This document shows, one piece after another, positions 24,096 to 33,591 of a DNA stretch of 64,000 nucleotides. The position numbers were made by a program, and so were the translations under genes. Origin of the DNA: Microbulbifer harenosus (GTDB taxonomy: Bacteria; Pseudomonadota; Gammaproteobacteria; Pseudomonadales; Cellvibrionaceae); assembly GCF_005771435.1 (NCBI RefSeq), contig NZ_VANI01000011.1:1-64000 (forward strand), given 5' to 3'. A model generated the notes under the pieces. That model ran no database searches. It had not been told where the DNA came from and was given only the letters and a program-made list of their open reading frames with translations. The number at the start of each line of letters is the position of its first letter. Position 1 is the first letter of the stretch.

Positions 24096-25463
24096 TCAGG
24101 CGAAAAACCAGGTCGCAAGGCCGAGAAAGGAAAGGAAACCCACCACATCCGTCACCGTGGTAAGTACCACGCCGCCCGCCAGCGCGGGGTCTATGCGCAG
24201 GGCCCGCAGCGCAACCGGCAGCAGGGTGCCGGCGAAGGCGGCGGTGACCAGGTTGATCGCCATGGCCGCAATGATAATCCACGCGATACGCAGATCCCCA
24301 AACCACAGTGCGGCGATCCCGCCCATGACCGACGACCACAAAATCCCGTTCAAGGCGCCGGTGCCGATCTCGCGCGACAGCAGCCAGCGCAGGTTACTGC
24401 GCCCAACCTGGCCCAGCGCCATGCCGCGGATGATCACCGTCAGCGTCTGGCTGCCGGCCACGCCGCCCATACTGGCCACAATAGGCATCAGTACCGCCAG
24501 TGCCACCACCTTGTCGATGGTTCCCTGGAACAGGTTGATGACCCAGGACGCCAGCAGCGCAGTGAGCAGGTTGATCCCGAGCCAGATGGAGCGCCGCGGC
24601 GCGGTGCGTTTTATCGGCGCGAAGGTGTCTTCCTCTTCGTCGAGACCGGCGAGGCTCATCAGCGAGTGGTCCGCGTCTTCGCGGATCACGTCCACCACAT
24701 CGTCGATGGTGATACGTCCGAGCAGGCGGTTGTTTTCATCCACCACTGGTGCGGTAATCCAGTCGTACTTGGCGAACAGTTGTGCCACCTCGTAGTCCGG
24801 CATGTCTGCGGGAATCGGTTCCACGTCTGTGGTCATGATCTCGCGCACGGTAACCGATGGGTCCGCGGTGAGCAGCCGTGTCAGCGGCAGCAGGCCGATG
24901 AACCTGTCCTGGCGGCTGACCACGAACAGGTTGTCGGTGGATTTTGGCAGTTTCTCGTGGCGGCGCAGGTAGCGCAGCACCACATCCAGGGTGAGGTTCG
25001 GGCGCACGGAGACGGTGTCCGTGTCCATCAGGCCGCCGGCGGTCTCTTCGTCGTAAGCCAGTACGCTCTGCACCCGCTGGCGGTCGCTCTCACTCATGGC
25101 GGAGAGTACTTCCGCCATTACCCGCTCCGGCAATTGCTGGAGTATGTCGGCGATGTCGTCTGCGTTCAGGCCCTCCATAATGGCCACCATTTCTTCGGTG
25201 TCCATGATGGAGAGGATCTGGGCTTTGACGTCGTCCGCCAGCTCCTGCAGAACCTCGCCCTCGACTTCCCGGTCGATCAGCTTCCACAGCACCTGGCGAA
25301 TGCGCGGAGGGGAGCTTTCCAGCAGCTGGGCAATACTCTGGGGGGAGAGGGATTGCAGCATCCGCTGCACTTCGCGCCCGGTGCCACTGTCCAGCGCCGC
25401 ATACAGCTCGCCGAGCTGATTCTGCGCGTGGAAATTAATGTCGGCGGTGACGGGGTTGGGCAC
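24096..25463 (-). CDS. mgtE: Magnesium transporter MgtE
   Basis: 455 residues. An N-terminal helical domain (1-130) contains AYDEETAGGLMDTDTVSV at its end, two CBS domains follow (about 135-255), and five membrane helices lie from about 285 to 455, with MPIVASMGGVAGSQTLTVIIRG, the pore segment. The N-terminal and CBS parts sense cytosolic Mg2+ and close the channel. The start is GTG. It follows the npr gene on the same strand. Confidence 0.93.
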   Translation of the reverse strand: MPNPVTADINFHAQNQLGELYAALDSGTGREVQRMLQSLSPQSIAQLLESSPPRIRQVLWKLIDREVEGEVLQELADDVKAQILSIMDTEEMVAIMEGLNADDIADILQQLPERVMAEVLSAMSESDRQRVQSVLAYDEETAGGLMDTDTVSVRPNLTLDVVLRYLRRHEKLPKSTDNLFVVSRQDRFIGLLPLTRLLTADPSVTVREIMTTDVEPIPADMPDYEVAQLFAKYDWITAPVVDENNRLLGRITIDDVVDVIREDADHSLMSLAGLDEEEDTFAPIKRTAPRRSIWLGINLLTALLASWVINLFQGTIDKVVALAVLMPIVASMGGVAGSQTLTVIIRGMALGQVGRSNLRWLLSREIGTGALNGILWSSVMGGIAALWFGDLRIAWIIIAAMAINLVTAAFAGTLLPVALRALRIDPALAGGVVLTTVTDVVGFLSFLGLATWFFA

Positions 25464-25536
25464 GGGGATACCTGATCAGGGGGGAACGGCGGGTGGCGGC
25501 ATTATACCGGCGCTCAGGCCGAAATCATGTAGAGTG

Positions 25537-25806
25537 TTATTCGCCCTCACCGAAGCGATCGTTGATCAGTGTGCAGATGGCTTCGTGCGCGGCGTCTTCA
25601 TCGCGACCGCAGACTTCCAGCTCCAGCTCAACACCCTTGCCGGCCGCCAGCAGCATCAGTGCCATCACGCTTTTGCCATCCACCGCCTTGCCCTGGCAGT
25701 GCACCTTCACGTCCGAGGAAAAACGTGCGCAGGTCTGGGCGAGCTTGCTGGCGGCGCGGGCGTGGAGCCCGAGTTTGTTGATGATGGTAATGCGGCTTTT
25801 CTGCAT
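25537..25806 (-). CDS. ptsO: Nitrogen PTS phosphocarrier NPr
   Basis: 89 residues, an HPr-fold protein. GLHARAAS carries the phosphorylated His15, and GKSVMALMLLAAGKG holds the regulatory serine near 46. It passes phosphate from PtsP to EIIA-Ntr (PtsN), whose gene lies two genes upstream. The order hpf-ptsN-rapZ-ptsO is standard in this group. Confidence 0.93.
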   Translation of the reverse strand: MQKSRITIINKLGLHARAASKLAQTCARFSSDVKVHCQGKAVDGKSVMALMLLAAGKGVELELEVCGRDEDAAHEAICTLINDRFGEGE

Positions 25807-25875
25807 AGGGTTGTTCTGGCGCTGTGTGTGCTGATGTTGTTCTTTTATGGCAAATGCCCGGCTTATGAGACCGGT

Positions 25876-26736
25876 TTATTTCTGCTGCTCGCGGTGGCGG
25901 ACCTGGATGTTTTTGAATTCGCTGGAAAAGTGCTTGGCCAGCTGTTCCACCATGTACACCGAGCGGTGGCGGCCTCCGGTACAGCCGACGGCGACGCAGG
26001 TATAGCTGCGATTGCTCTGCTGGTATGAGGGCAGCCAGCGCTCGAGAAATGTGGTGATGTCGCGCTGCATTTCCTCGGTCTCGTCGTGTGCGCGCAGAAA
26101 CTCCGCCACTTCCGGATCGAGCCCGGTTTTGTTGCGAAGCTCTGCGACCCAATAGGGGTTAGGCAGGCAGCGCAGGTCGAACACCAAGTCCGCGTCCACC
26201 GGTACACCGTGTTTGAACCCGAAGGACTGGAACAGGATCGCCATGCCCGGGGAGTCTTTGCCCACCACGCGGGTTTTAACCTGGTCGCGCAACTGGTGCA
26301 GGCTGAGGCTGCTGGTGTCGATCACCAGGTCGGCCATGGCTGCCAGCGGGGCGAGTAGCTCCTTCTCGTGGTTGAGGGCTTCCAACAGGTGGGTGCGGCT
26401 GTCGCTGAGGGGGTGCTTGCGGCGGGTTTCGCTGAAGCGCTGCACCAGCACCGGCGAGCGGGCATCCAGATAGATGACATCGCACTCAATGCCGCTTTCG
26501 CGCAATTCGTTGATAACCCGGGGAGCCTGGCGCACATCGTGCCAGAGATTGCGGGCATCGATACCCAGGGCCAGGTGGGTGGTTTCCTGGGGTGGGTGCT
26601 CGGTGACGCGGCGAATCAGCTCCGGCAACAGGCTGGCGGGGAGGTTGTCGATGCAGTTGAAGCCAACGTCTTCCAGCAGTTCCAGGGCAGAGCTCTTTCC
26701 TGAGCCAGAGCGGCCGCTGATGATCACCAGTCGCAT
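25876..26736 (-). CDS. rapZ: RNase adapter protein RapZ
   Basis: 286 residues. The Walker A loop is SGRSGSGKSS (7-16). Typical are NCIDNLPASLLPEL, DARSPVLVQRFSETRRKHPL, and the C-terminal VAVGCTGGRHRSVYMVE, which belongs to the RNA-binding half. In enteric bacteria RapZ directs RNase E to the small RNA GlmZ and so controls glmS. No GlmZ-like RNA is visible in this window. Confidence 0.95.
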   Translation of the reverse strand: MRLVIISGRSGSGKSSALELLEDVGFNCIDNLPASLLPELIRRVTEHPPQETTHLALGIDARNLWHDVRQAPRVINELRESGIECDVIYLDARSPVLVQRFSETRRKHPLSDSRTHLLEALNHEKELLAPLAAMADLVIDTSSLSLHQLRDQVKTRVVGKDSPGMAILFQSFGFKHGVPVDADLVFDLRCLPNPYWVAELRNKTGLDPEVAEFLRAHDETEEMQRDITTFLERWLPSYQQSNRSYTCVAVGCTGGRHRSVYMVEQLAKHFSSEFKNIQVRHREQQK

Positions 26737-26853
26737 AGAACAAGCGCTCCTTGCTGATTCAGTAGGGCGAGGGGCGCTGCCGCAGGCCGCTGCCCGGGAT
26801 GGTTATCTGCAGCCGTCCGGTGGCGGCCGGGCGGCGGACAAAGTCGAGGGCTA

Positions 26854-27315
26854 TTATGCCGCCGCCGCGCTGTTGATGGCCAGTGCGTAGAGCTCGTCAC
26901 TGGTGGTGGCTTCGCGCAGCTTGTCGCGCACGCGGCTGTCGCTGAACAGGGCGGCGATTTCCGCCAGCGTATCCAGATGCTCCTGGTCGGAATCCTCCGG
27001 AACCAGCAGGGCAAACAACAGATCCACCGGCTGGCGGTCGATGGCATCGAAATCTACCGCGGGTGAAGTGGTGCAGAGGACGCCGATGGGGCGCTCGCAG
27101 CCGGGCAGGCGGCAGTGGGGGATGGCGACCCCCTCGCCAATGCCGGTCGAACCCAGGCGCTCCCGGGCCACCAGCTGGTTGAAGACGGTATCGGAATCCA
27201 GGTTGGGGTATTGTTCTGAGATCGCCTGCGCGATGTTGAGCAATAGCTTTTTTTTGCTGCTCCCCGCCAGGTGGCACAGGCTCAGGCGGGGAGAGAGTAA
27301 TGCTTCCAATGTCAT
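26854..27315 (-). CDS. ptsN: Nitrogen PTS EIIA component PtsN
   Basis: 153 residues with the EIIA-Ntr fold: RERLGSTGIGEGVAIPHCRL, His67 being the phosphorylated residue, and VDLLFALLVPEDSDQEHL. It is the end of the NPr phosphate chain and regulates potassium and nitrogen functions in other bacteria. It lies between hpf and rapZ. Confidence 0.93.
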   Translation of the reverse strand: MTLEALLSPRLSLCHLAGSSKKKLLLNIAQAISEQYPNLDSDTVFNQLVARERLGSTGIGEGVAIPHCRLPGCERPIGVLCTTSPAVDFDAIDRQPVDLLFALLVPEDSDQEHLDTLAEIAALFSDSRVRDKLREATTSDELYALAINSAAAA

Positions 27316-27366
27316 AACTTACTGGTGATCTGACAGTGCAGGCCAGCCGTTTCCCGGGGGTAACGT

Positions 27367-27660
27367 CTAGCGGTGACTGCGTAATTTCTCTTTGTGTTTC
27401 AGCAGCTGCCGGTCGAGTTTGTCGGTGAGCGAGTCGATCGCCGCGTACATATCTTCCGATTCCGAGTCGGCAAAAATGTCCTTGTTGCCGTTCACATGAA
27501 CCCGCGCTTCTGCTTTCTGGATAAGTTTGTCGACGGAAAGTATGACCTGGGCGTTGGTGATCAGGTCATTGTGGCGGGAGAGCTTGTCCAGCTTGGTCAG
27601 GCAGTAATCGCGAATGGCCGGGGTAAGGTCTACATGGTGGCCACTGATGTTGATCTGCAT
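27367..27660 (-). CDS. hpf: Ribosome hibernation promoting factor
   Basis: 97 residues, the short HPF type: MQINISGHHVDLTPAIRDYC start, RVHVNGNKDIFADSESEDMYAAIDSL and LLKHKEKLRSHR end. It binds the 30S decoding region and helps form inactive 100S dimers in stationary phase. An in-frame extension to 27753 has no homology. It follows rpoN, as usual. Confidence 0.93.
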   Translation of the reverse strand: MQINISGHHVDLTPAIRDYCLTKLDKLSRHNDLITNAQVILSVDKLIQKAEARVHVNGNKDIFADSESEDMYAAIDSLTDKLDRQLLKHKEKLRSHR

Positions 27661-27841
27661 GGATTTCTCCTCATCGGGTACAACACAAACCGGTCGCACC
27701 CCCGCACAGGGCGGCAACCCTACTAGGAAGTGCGCCAGAATGGAAGGATACACTCAATGTAAGGGTATTGGTCGGGCAGAAAATGATCGAAGAGTGGTCC
27801 TGCGACAGTAAATTGTGACTCACGCGTCGCAGCTGGTCGAC

Positions 27842-29320
27842 CTATACCAGCCGCTTGCGCTCACTGGATGAGGGAATGCCCATGGACTCGCGATATTTGG
27901 CCACGGTGCGGCGCGCCACCTGGATGCCCTGCTTGTCCAGCTCCTGAGTGATCTTGTTGTCTGACAGCGGCTTGCGCGGTTGCTCGGCATCCACCAGTTT
28001 GCGGATCAGGGCGCGGATGGCGGTGGAGGAGGCGTCCTCACCGGAATCGGTGCTCACGTGGCTGGAGAAGAAATACTTGAGTTCGAACACACCGCGGGGC
28101 GTGAGCATGTACTTCTGCGTGGTTACCCGCGAGATGGTGGACTCGTGCATACCGATGGTCTCGGCGATGTTGGCCAGCACCATGGGCTTCATGGCCTCAG
28201 GCCCCAGCTCGAAAAAGCCCTGTTGTTTCTCGACGATGCAGCTTGCCACCTTAAGCAGGGTTTCATGGCGACTCTGGAGGCTCTTCAGGAACCAGCGCGC
28301 CTCCTGAAGATTGTCGCGCAGGTAGTTGTTCTCGGCAGAGTTATCGGCGCGGCGAATGAGCGCGGCGTAGGCGTCGTTGATGCGCAATTTGGGCGTGGTT
28401 TCGGGATTCAGCTCCACCAGCCAACGCTGGTCGCGGCGGCTGACGATCACGTCCGGCACCACGTACTGAGGTTCCTCGCCACCAAAGGCCTCTCCGGGAT
28501 AGGGGGTGAGCGTCTGAATCAGGCGCATCACCTCGCCGAGCTGAGTCTCGCTCAGGCGGGTGCGGCGGCTTAGCTGGCGGAAGTCGCGCTTGCCCAGCAA
28601 GTCCAGGTGCTGGCCTACCACGACCAGCGCCTGCGCCAGCCAGGGTGTGTTTTCCGGCAATTGGCGCAATTGCAGCAGCAGGCTCTCGCGCAGGTCGCGG
28701 GAGCCGCAGCCCACCGGTTCGAACTGCTGGATGGTTTTCAGTACCGCGAGCACCTCTTCCACGTCCACATCCAAAGATGCTGCGAGGTCTTCGATGTTGA
28801 TGTCGAGAAAACCATTGGGTGCAATGGCGTCGATCAGGGTCTCGCCGATCAGCTTGTCGATCGGGGTCAGTGGAGTGAGGTTCAGCTGCCACAGCAGGTG
28901 GTCCTGCAGGCTCTCCACCGCCGCGTTGCGCTGCTCCAGCGCGTATTCCTCGCCCTCGCCTCCAGCGTGACTGCTGTTGGTGTAAATGTCGTCCCAGCGG
29001 GTGTCTACCGGCAGGTCATCGGGGATATCGCTGTTCCAGTCGCCGTCGGCGCTGGACTCGGATTCACCGTTGAGGCTTTCGCGGTTGCTTTCGGCGCCAT
29101 CGTGGGCCTGGTGCTCAATGGTAGCGGGGGTGTTCTGCTCCTGCAGTTGCTCGCCGGCGTGCTCGTCGAAGTCCGATTCCAGCAGCGGGTTGCTGTCGAG
29201 GGCGGATTGGATTTCCTGTTGCAGCTCCAGCGTCGACAGCTGCAGCAGGCGGATCGCCTGTTGCAGTTGCGGCGTCATTGTCAGCGAAGTGCCGAGTTTT
29301 AACTGGAGTGACTGCTTCAT
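27842..29320 (-). CDS. rpoN: RNA polymerase sigma-54 factor
   Basis: 492 residues from the ATG at 29320; the frame is open to 29551, but homology begins MKQSLQLKLGTSLTMTPQLQ. Region I is Gln/Leu rich (activator response), an acidic linker follows (about 50-115), then the core-binding domain, the helix-turn-helix MHESTISRVTTQKYM and the RpoN box ARRTVAKYRE near the end. It directs sigma-54 promoters with enhancer-binding activators. No Shine-Dalgarno sequence is obvious before the ATG. It lies between lptB and hpf. Confidence 0.95.
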   Translation of the reverse strand: MKQSLQLKLGTSLTMTPQLQQAIRLLQLSTLELQQEIQSALDSNPLLESDFDEHAGEQLQEQNTPATIEHQAHDGAESNRESLNGESESSADGDWNSDIPDDLPVDTRWDDIYTNSSHAGGEGEEYALEQRNAAVESLQDHLLWQLNLTPLTPIDKLIGETLIDAIAPNGFLDINIEDLAASLDVDVEEVLAVLKTIQQFEPVGCGSRDLRESLLLQLRQLPENTPWLAQALVVVGQHLDLLGKRDFRQLSRRTRLSETQLGEVMRLIQTLTPYPGEAFGGEEPQYVVPDVIVSRRDQRWLVELNPETTPKLRINDAYAALIRRADNSAENNYLRDNLQEARWFLKSLQSRHETLLKVASCIVEKQQGFFELGPEAMKPMVLANIAETIGMHESTISRVTTQKYMLTPRGVFELKYFFSSHVSTDSGEDASSTAIRALIRKLVDAEQPRKPLSDNKITQELDKQGIQVARRTVAKYRESMGIPSSSERKRLV

Positions 29321-29561
29321 AGGGGGTGTGCCGATATAAAATGCTGGCGTTGCGCCGCTGCGACACATTTGATGCTTGTGCGGCGGCAGATTGCTCATCG
29401 CCTGCAGACTACCCCGGGGTAGTGCGGAACACAAGTGGCAAGGGGTGCGAAAACAAGCAATAAGCGTGCCGAAAGAGTTATCTGTTTCGGTCGCTTCGGT
29501 CAGAATTGTGATGGGAATCGGTATTCCGGGGTGAAATGCTGATGATTTCACCCGGATGGCG

Positions 29562-30287
29562 TCAGATGGTGAACTCGTGTCCCAGGTAGACGTCTTTCAC
29601 CTGTTTGTTCTCGGCCACATCTTTGGGGTCGCCGGATGCGATGATGTGACCCTCGCTGACGATGTAGGCGGTCTCGCAGATATCGAGGGTCTCGCGCACA
29701 TTGTGGTCGGTGATCAGCACGCCGATACCGCGGTCCCTGAGGTGGCGGATGATCTGCTTGATGTCGTTCACGGAGATGGGGTCCACACCGGCGAAGGGTT
29801 CATCCAGCAATACGAAAGCGGGGTTGGTGGCCAGTGCGCGGGCGATTTCCACCCGGCGCCGCTCACCGCCGGACAGCGCCATACCGAGACTTTCGCGGAT
29901 ATGGGTGATGTGGAATTCCTCCAGCAGTGATTCCAGCTGTTGGCGGCGCTGGCTGCGATCCAGATCCCGGCGGGTCTCGAGAATGGCGAGAATATTGTCT
30001 TCTACCGACAGGCGGCGAAACACCGAGGCTTCCTGCGGAAGGTAGCCGATGCCCTTGCGCGCGCGGCCGTGCATGGAGAGGCCGGTGATGTCTTCCTGGT
30101 CGATCATTACCTGGCCGGCGTCGGCCTGCACCAGACCGGCAATCATGTAGAAGCAGGTGGTTTTGCCGGCGCCGTTGGGGCCGAGCAGGCCGACCACCTG
30201 GCCGCTGGACACACTCACCGAGACATCCTTAACGACCTTGCGCTTCTTGTACTGCTTGGCGAGGTGGAGCGCTTTGAGCGTCGGCAT
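29562..30287 (-). CDS. lptB: LPS export ATP-binding protein LptB
   Basis: 241 residues, an ABC ATPase. Walker A is GPNGAGKTT (near 37), the signature [16 protein letters not shown] (about 138), Walker [14 protein letters not shown] and the switch His in [10 protein letters not shown]. With LptF/G it powers LPS extraction from the inner membrane. It follows lptA by 69 bp in the kdsD-rpoN operon. Confidence 0.95.
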   Translation of the reverse strand: MPTLKALHLAKQYKKRKVVKDVSVSVSSGQVVGLLGPNGAGKTTCFYMIAGLVQADAGQVMIDQEDITGLSMHGRARKGIGYLPQEASVFRRLSVEDNILAILETRRDLDRSQRRQQLESLLEEFHITHIRESLGMALSGGERRRVEIARALATNPAFVLLDEPFAGVDPISVNDIKQIIRHLRDRGIGVLITDHNVRETLDICETAYIVSEGHIIASGDPKDVAENKQVKDVYLGHEFTI

Positions 30288-30356
30288 AGTGAGTTCCGCT
30301 AACTGCGCGGCGGGTTCGCCGCTTTTTCTGACTGTTCGGGTTGTGTGGGTGGGCGG

Positions 30357-30920
30357 TTACTGGCCGTTTTCAGCCGGCTTGGACTCTGATTTGGCTTCGG
30401 GCTTCCAGATCATTTCCACGCGTTCCTTTTCCGACTGGCCCTGGGCCTGCATCTGCTCGCTTTTCAGGTCGTAGTCAATGCGCTCGGCGGACAGGGTGTT
30501 GCCATCGCGATCTACAAAGGCTTCTCCACTGAGTTGCAGGGCGTCGCTGCTCACCAGGAATTCGATACGCTTGGCGCGGGCCTTGACCGGGCTGGTGCTC
30601 TCTTCCACCTGTTGCTGAAAGTGGGCGGGGGCGCCGGTGGCAACCACCTTGTTGATCTCCCCTTTGGCGTTGCCGTGAACTTCCACACGGTCGGCGCGAA
30701 TCTGCAGCGAGCCCTGGCTGATGACCACGTTGCCGCTGTACACAGACAGGTTTTTGTTGCGGTTGGCCTCCAGTTTGTCGGCGGACACCTTCACCGGTTG
30801 CTCGCGGTCGTTGGGGAGCGCGTGAACCTGAGGCGCCAGCAGTAGTGCGGCGGCAACGGCAGCACACAGGACACTGGCGGTCGCCGGCAGGCGGACACGG
30901 CGCAAATCAACGGGGTTCAT
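30357..30920 (-). CDS. lptA: LPS transport periplasmic protein LptA (LptH)
   Basis: 187 residues. The N-terminal segment to about 34 is a signal peptide (TASVLCAAVAAALLLAPQVHA). The OstA-type jelly-roll follows: VKVSADKLEANRNKNLSVYSG, VVISQGSLQIRADRVEV, and the closing RIDYDLKSEQMQAQG. It bridges LptC and LptD across the periplasm. ATG 30920 overlaps the end of lptC by 14 bp; the ATG 15 bp upstream is an alternative. Confidence 0.92.
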   Translation of the reverse strand: MNPVDLRRVRLPATASVLCAAVAAALLLAPQVHALPNDREQPVKVSADKLEANRNKNLSVYSGNVVISQGSLQIRADRVEVHGNAKGEINKVVATGAPAHFQQQVEESTSPVKARAKRIEFLVSSDALQLSGEAFVDRDGNTLSAERIDYDLKSEQMQAQGQSEKERVEMIWKPEAKSESKPAENGQ

Positions 30921-31470
30921 AGCTGCTTTCCACATTTGACAGAATTTCTACCTTGTCCTGTTTGAGATCGGCCCGCAGTCCCTTGCCGGTGGTGCGGTTG
31001 GCACCGTCGGTAATGGTAACAACTTTGTCCGTTTCGGCGAATTCTTCGCGGGGTTTGATCGTGATTTTTTCCGTGCGCAGGGTGATGCCCGGTTGCGGTA
31101 GTTCCATGATGGAAACATCGCCCTCCAGCTCGACTTTCTGCCCGTTGTCATAGGCAACGCCAGTGTGTGACTCGGTGCGCCATTTGGTGTCTTCGCCTTG
31201 GTAGAACACCATGCGGGGTTCCGTGAGGTCCGCGCGGTCCCGGCGCGCAAACTGGAAAAAGGTAACGCGCTCGGCATCCACCTCGTAGGCGAGCGTGCCT
31301 TCGAGGCTGAAATGGCGCGTGCGGGCGTCGCGGATAATCAGGTCCGCCGCCTTGCTGTGTTCCTGCTGGGTCGGGCGCTTGCCAAGCAGTTGCTCAGACG
31401 GGCTTTCGGTAAACCACAGTCCCAGGGATATGAGTGCGACCACGATGACAAGTGGTAACCAGGTGCGCAT
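30907..31470 (-). CDS. lptC: LPS export protein LptC
   Basis: 187 residues with one N-terminal membrane helix (MRTWLPLVIVVALISLGLWF) and a periplasmic beta jelly-roll: RTRHFSLEGTLAYEVDAERV, VELEGDVSIMELPQPGITLR and GKGLRADLKQDKVEIL. It receives LPS from LptB2FG and hands it to LptA. It overlaps lptA. Confidence 0.92.
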   Translation of the reverse strand: MRTWLPLVIVVALISLGLWFTESPSEQLLGKRPTQQEHSKAADLIIRDARTRHFSLEGTLAYEVDAERVTFFQFARRDRADLTEPRMVFYQGEDTKWRTESHTGVAYDNGQKVELEGDVSIMELPQPGITLRTEKITIKPREEFAETDKVVTITDGANRTTGKGLRADLKQDKVEILSNVESSYEPR

Positions 31471-31548
31471 GCTGTGTCCGTTTCCTTGTGTGGCAGCCGG
31501 GGTGGCGGCCGCCGGATCAACCCTTTATATGGGCTGAAGGTTCAGTTT

Positions 31549-32121
31549 TCAGGTGTCGCTGGCGAGATAGGGGGCCAGTGCGGCGTCAAACGTTCCCTGT
31601 GCCCGCATGATGCGGTCGCAGACCTCCCGTACGGCGCCGAGGCCGCCTTCGCGCTCGGTGACGAACAGGGCGCGCTCTTTGACTGGGGCGGCGGCGTTGG
31701 GGACGGCGACAGGGCAGCCTACCCGGGTCATCAACTGCAAATCAGGATAGTCGTCTCCGACATAGGCGATCTGGGCGAGATCGTAGGGCTCGTTGGCAAA
31801 GAGTTCCAAAAAGGCGCTGTACTTGTCTTCGCGGCCCTGAATCAGGCGGGTGATGCCCAGGTCGTGCGCGCGCTTTTCCACCACTGCACTGCGGCGGCCG
31901 GTGATGATGGCTACGCCCACTCCGGATTTCTGCAGCATTTTGATGCCGTGTCCATCCAGGGTGTGGAAGGTTTTTAGCTCATTGCCGTGATTGTCAAAAT
32001 ACAGCCTGCCGTCGGTGAGAACGCCATCCACGTCAAGTATCAGGTGGCGCACCTTGCTCAGTTTGAGTTCGATGCTCAGGTCGCGGTCGCAGCCCTGGTG
32101 CGAGGGGGAGTGCTGGCTCAA
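31549..32121 (-). CDS. kdsC: 3-deoxy-D-manno-octulosonate-8-phosphate phosphatase
   Basis: 190 residues, a HAD enzyme without a cap. Motif I is LILDVDGVLTDGRLYF, motif II AIITGRRS and motif IV IAYVGDDYPDLQLM. It forms a tetramer and releases Kdo for lipid A. No ATG lies before motif I; TTG 32121 has AAGGA just upstream and gives a normal length. It follows kdsD by 39 bp. Confidence 0.94.
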   Translation of the reverse strand: MSQHSPSHQGCDRDLSIELKLSKVRHLILDVDGVLTDGRLYFDNHGNELKTFHTLDGHGIKMLQKSGVGVAIITGRRSAVVEKRAHDLGITRLIQGREDKYSAFLELFANEPYDLAQIAYVGDDYPDLQLMTRVGCPVAVPNAAAPVKERALFVTEREGGLGAVREVCDRIMRAQGTFDAALAPYLASDT

Positions 32122-32160
32122 ACGGGTGTCCTTCTATCTATTCGCTATTTCGCTGTTGTG

Positions 32161-33132
32161 TCAGATGACGCCGGCGCGCAGTATGTCGTGCATGTGCAGC
32201 AGGCCCACCGGATGGTGTTCCGGATCTTCCACCACCAATGCGGTGATCTTGTTGTCCTCCATAATGCGCAGGGCTTCTGCGGCGAGGATGTGGGCGCTCA
32301 CGGTTTTCGGTCTGCGGCTCATCACCTTGCTCATGGTGGCGGTGTCCAGCTCGATCTTCTGGTCGATGACCCGGCGCAGGTCACCGTCGGTGAAGACGCC
32401 CTGAAGCTGGCCGTCGCTGTCTACTACGGTCGTCATACCGAAGCCTTTGCTCGTCATTTCCAAGAGTGCCTGGGAGAGCGGTGTTTCCGGGGAAACCTGC
32501 GGCAGTTCCTGACCCGCGTGCATCACGTCCTCCACCTTCAGCAGCAGTTGGCGTCCGAGTGCGCCGCCCGGGTGGGAAAAGGCAAAATCCTCCGCGGTAA
32601 AGCCGCGCGCCTCCAGTAGTGCCACCGCCAGCGCGTCGCCCATCACCAGCGTTACCGTGGTGGAGGAGGTGGGGGCCAGATTCAGTGGGCAGGCCTCGGT
32701 TTCCACCGAGATGTCCAGGTTTACATCGGCGGATTGAGCCAAGGGGGAGTCTGGCTTGCCGGTCATGCTGATCATGGGAATGCCCAGTCGCTTCAGCAGC
32801 GGCAGCAGGGTCAGTACCTCGGCGGACGACCCGGAATTGGAAATGGCAATGACCAGATCCTGGCGGGTGATCATGCCGAGATCGCCGTGGCTCGCTTCGC
32901 CTGGGTGCACGAAAAAACTCGGTGTGCCGGTGCTGGCAAGGGTGGCGGCAATCTTGCGGCCGATATGTCCGGACTTGCCCATGCCGGACACAATGACACG
33001 CCCTGGGCAGCCCAGGATCAGTTCGCAGGCGCGGTTGAAGTCATCACCAATACGCCCTTCGAGCGCGGCTACGGCGGCGGTTTCCATGGATATGGTGCGG
33101 CGTCCGGCCTGGATGATCAGATCTTTTCCCAT
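32161..33132 (-). CDS. kdsD: Arabinose-5-phosphate isomerase
   Basis: 323 residues: an SIS domain (about 38-175, with SGMGKSGHIGRKIAATLAST and ISNSGSSAEVL) then two CBS domains (about 205-323). It converts ribulose 5-phosphate to arabinose 5-phosphate, the first step to Kdo. It heads the minus-strand operon that runs through kdsC, lptCAB and rpoN. Confidence 0.95.
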   Translation of the reverse strand: MGKDLIIQAGRRTISMETAAVAALEGRIGDDFNRACELILGCPGRVIVSGMGKSGHIGRKIAATLASTGTPSFFVHPGEASHGDLGMITRQDLVIAISNSGSSAEVLTLLPLLKRLGIPMISMTGKPDSPLAQSADVNLDISVETEACPLNLAPTSSTTVTLVMGDALAVALLEARGFTAEDFAFSHPGGALGRQLLLKVEDVMHAGQELPQVSPETPLSQALLEMTSKGFGMTTVVDSDGQLQGVFTDGDLRRVIDQKIELDTATMSKVMSRRPKTVSAHILAAEALRIMEDNKITALVVEDPEHHPVGLLHMHDILRAGVI

Positions 33133-33591
33133 GACATCTCTCGTGTGGAATTCCCGGGGCAGGCAAGGGCGCTATCGGCCGGTATCTGCGTCCATATACT
33201 GGAGGGCGCGGGGCGTGCGGCCCTGTCTGTTGCGACCAGCGGCAGCCCGTATTCGTTCCGCTGGCCCGCGGGCTGACGTGCTAACCTTTGTAGTATCCGC
33301 GGAGGCAACGTAGAGGTTCGCGTCACATATCGGTTGCGGGCGCGGCTGAGGGACACTTGCGCTGACGCCGCCGAGATAGACGTTGCCGTCAGGCGGGGGT
33401 GAAAGTGACCCAGTGCCGCTTGTTCGCGGCGGCGCCATGGTATAGTTTGCCGCCGCTATTGTCAGCTGCTGCGTCGGACGGGGCCCGGATTTCACCTTGT
33501 CAGTACTCGCCAGTGAGATAATTCCGCATCGCTGCGACACTTTTTGGTGTTGTGTGCATCCAAGGGACGAATTGCCAATGGGAGATTTTCT
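33133..33591. other. Divergent intergenic region in the place of mlaFED
   Basis: 459 bp between kdsD (-) and mlaC (+). In relatives the genes mlaF, mlaE and mlaD stand before mlaC; none is here and I see no remnants in any frame. The region should hold promoters for both flanking operons. Confidence 0.6.
33420..33446 (+). promoter_or_regulatory. Possible sigma-70 promoter for mlaC
   Basis: TTGTTC (33420-33425), a 15-nt spacer and TATAGT (33441-33446). The -10 is good but the spacer is short. Confidence 0.35.

Noticed and set aside
24072-25475. 467-codon plus-strand frame antisense to mgtE
   Set aside because: A composition shadow of a GC-rich gene; MgtE on the other strand has full family motifs.
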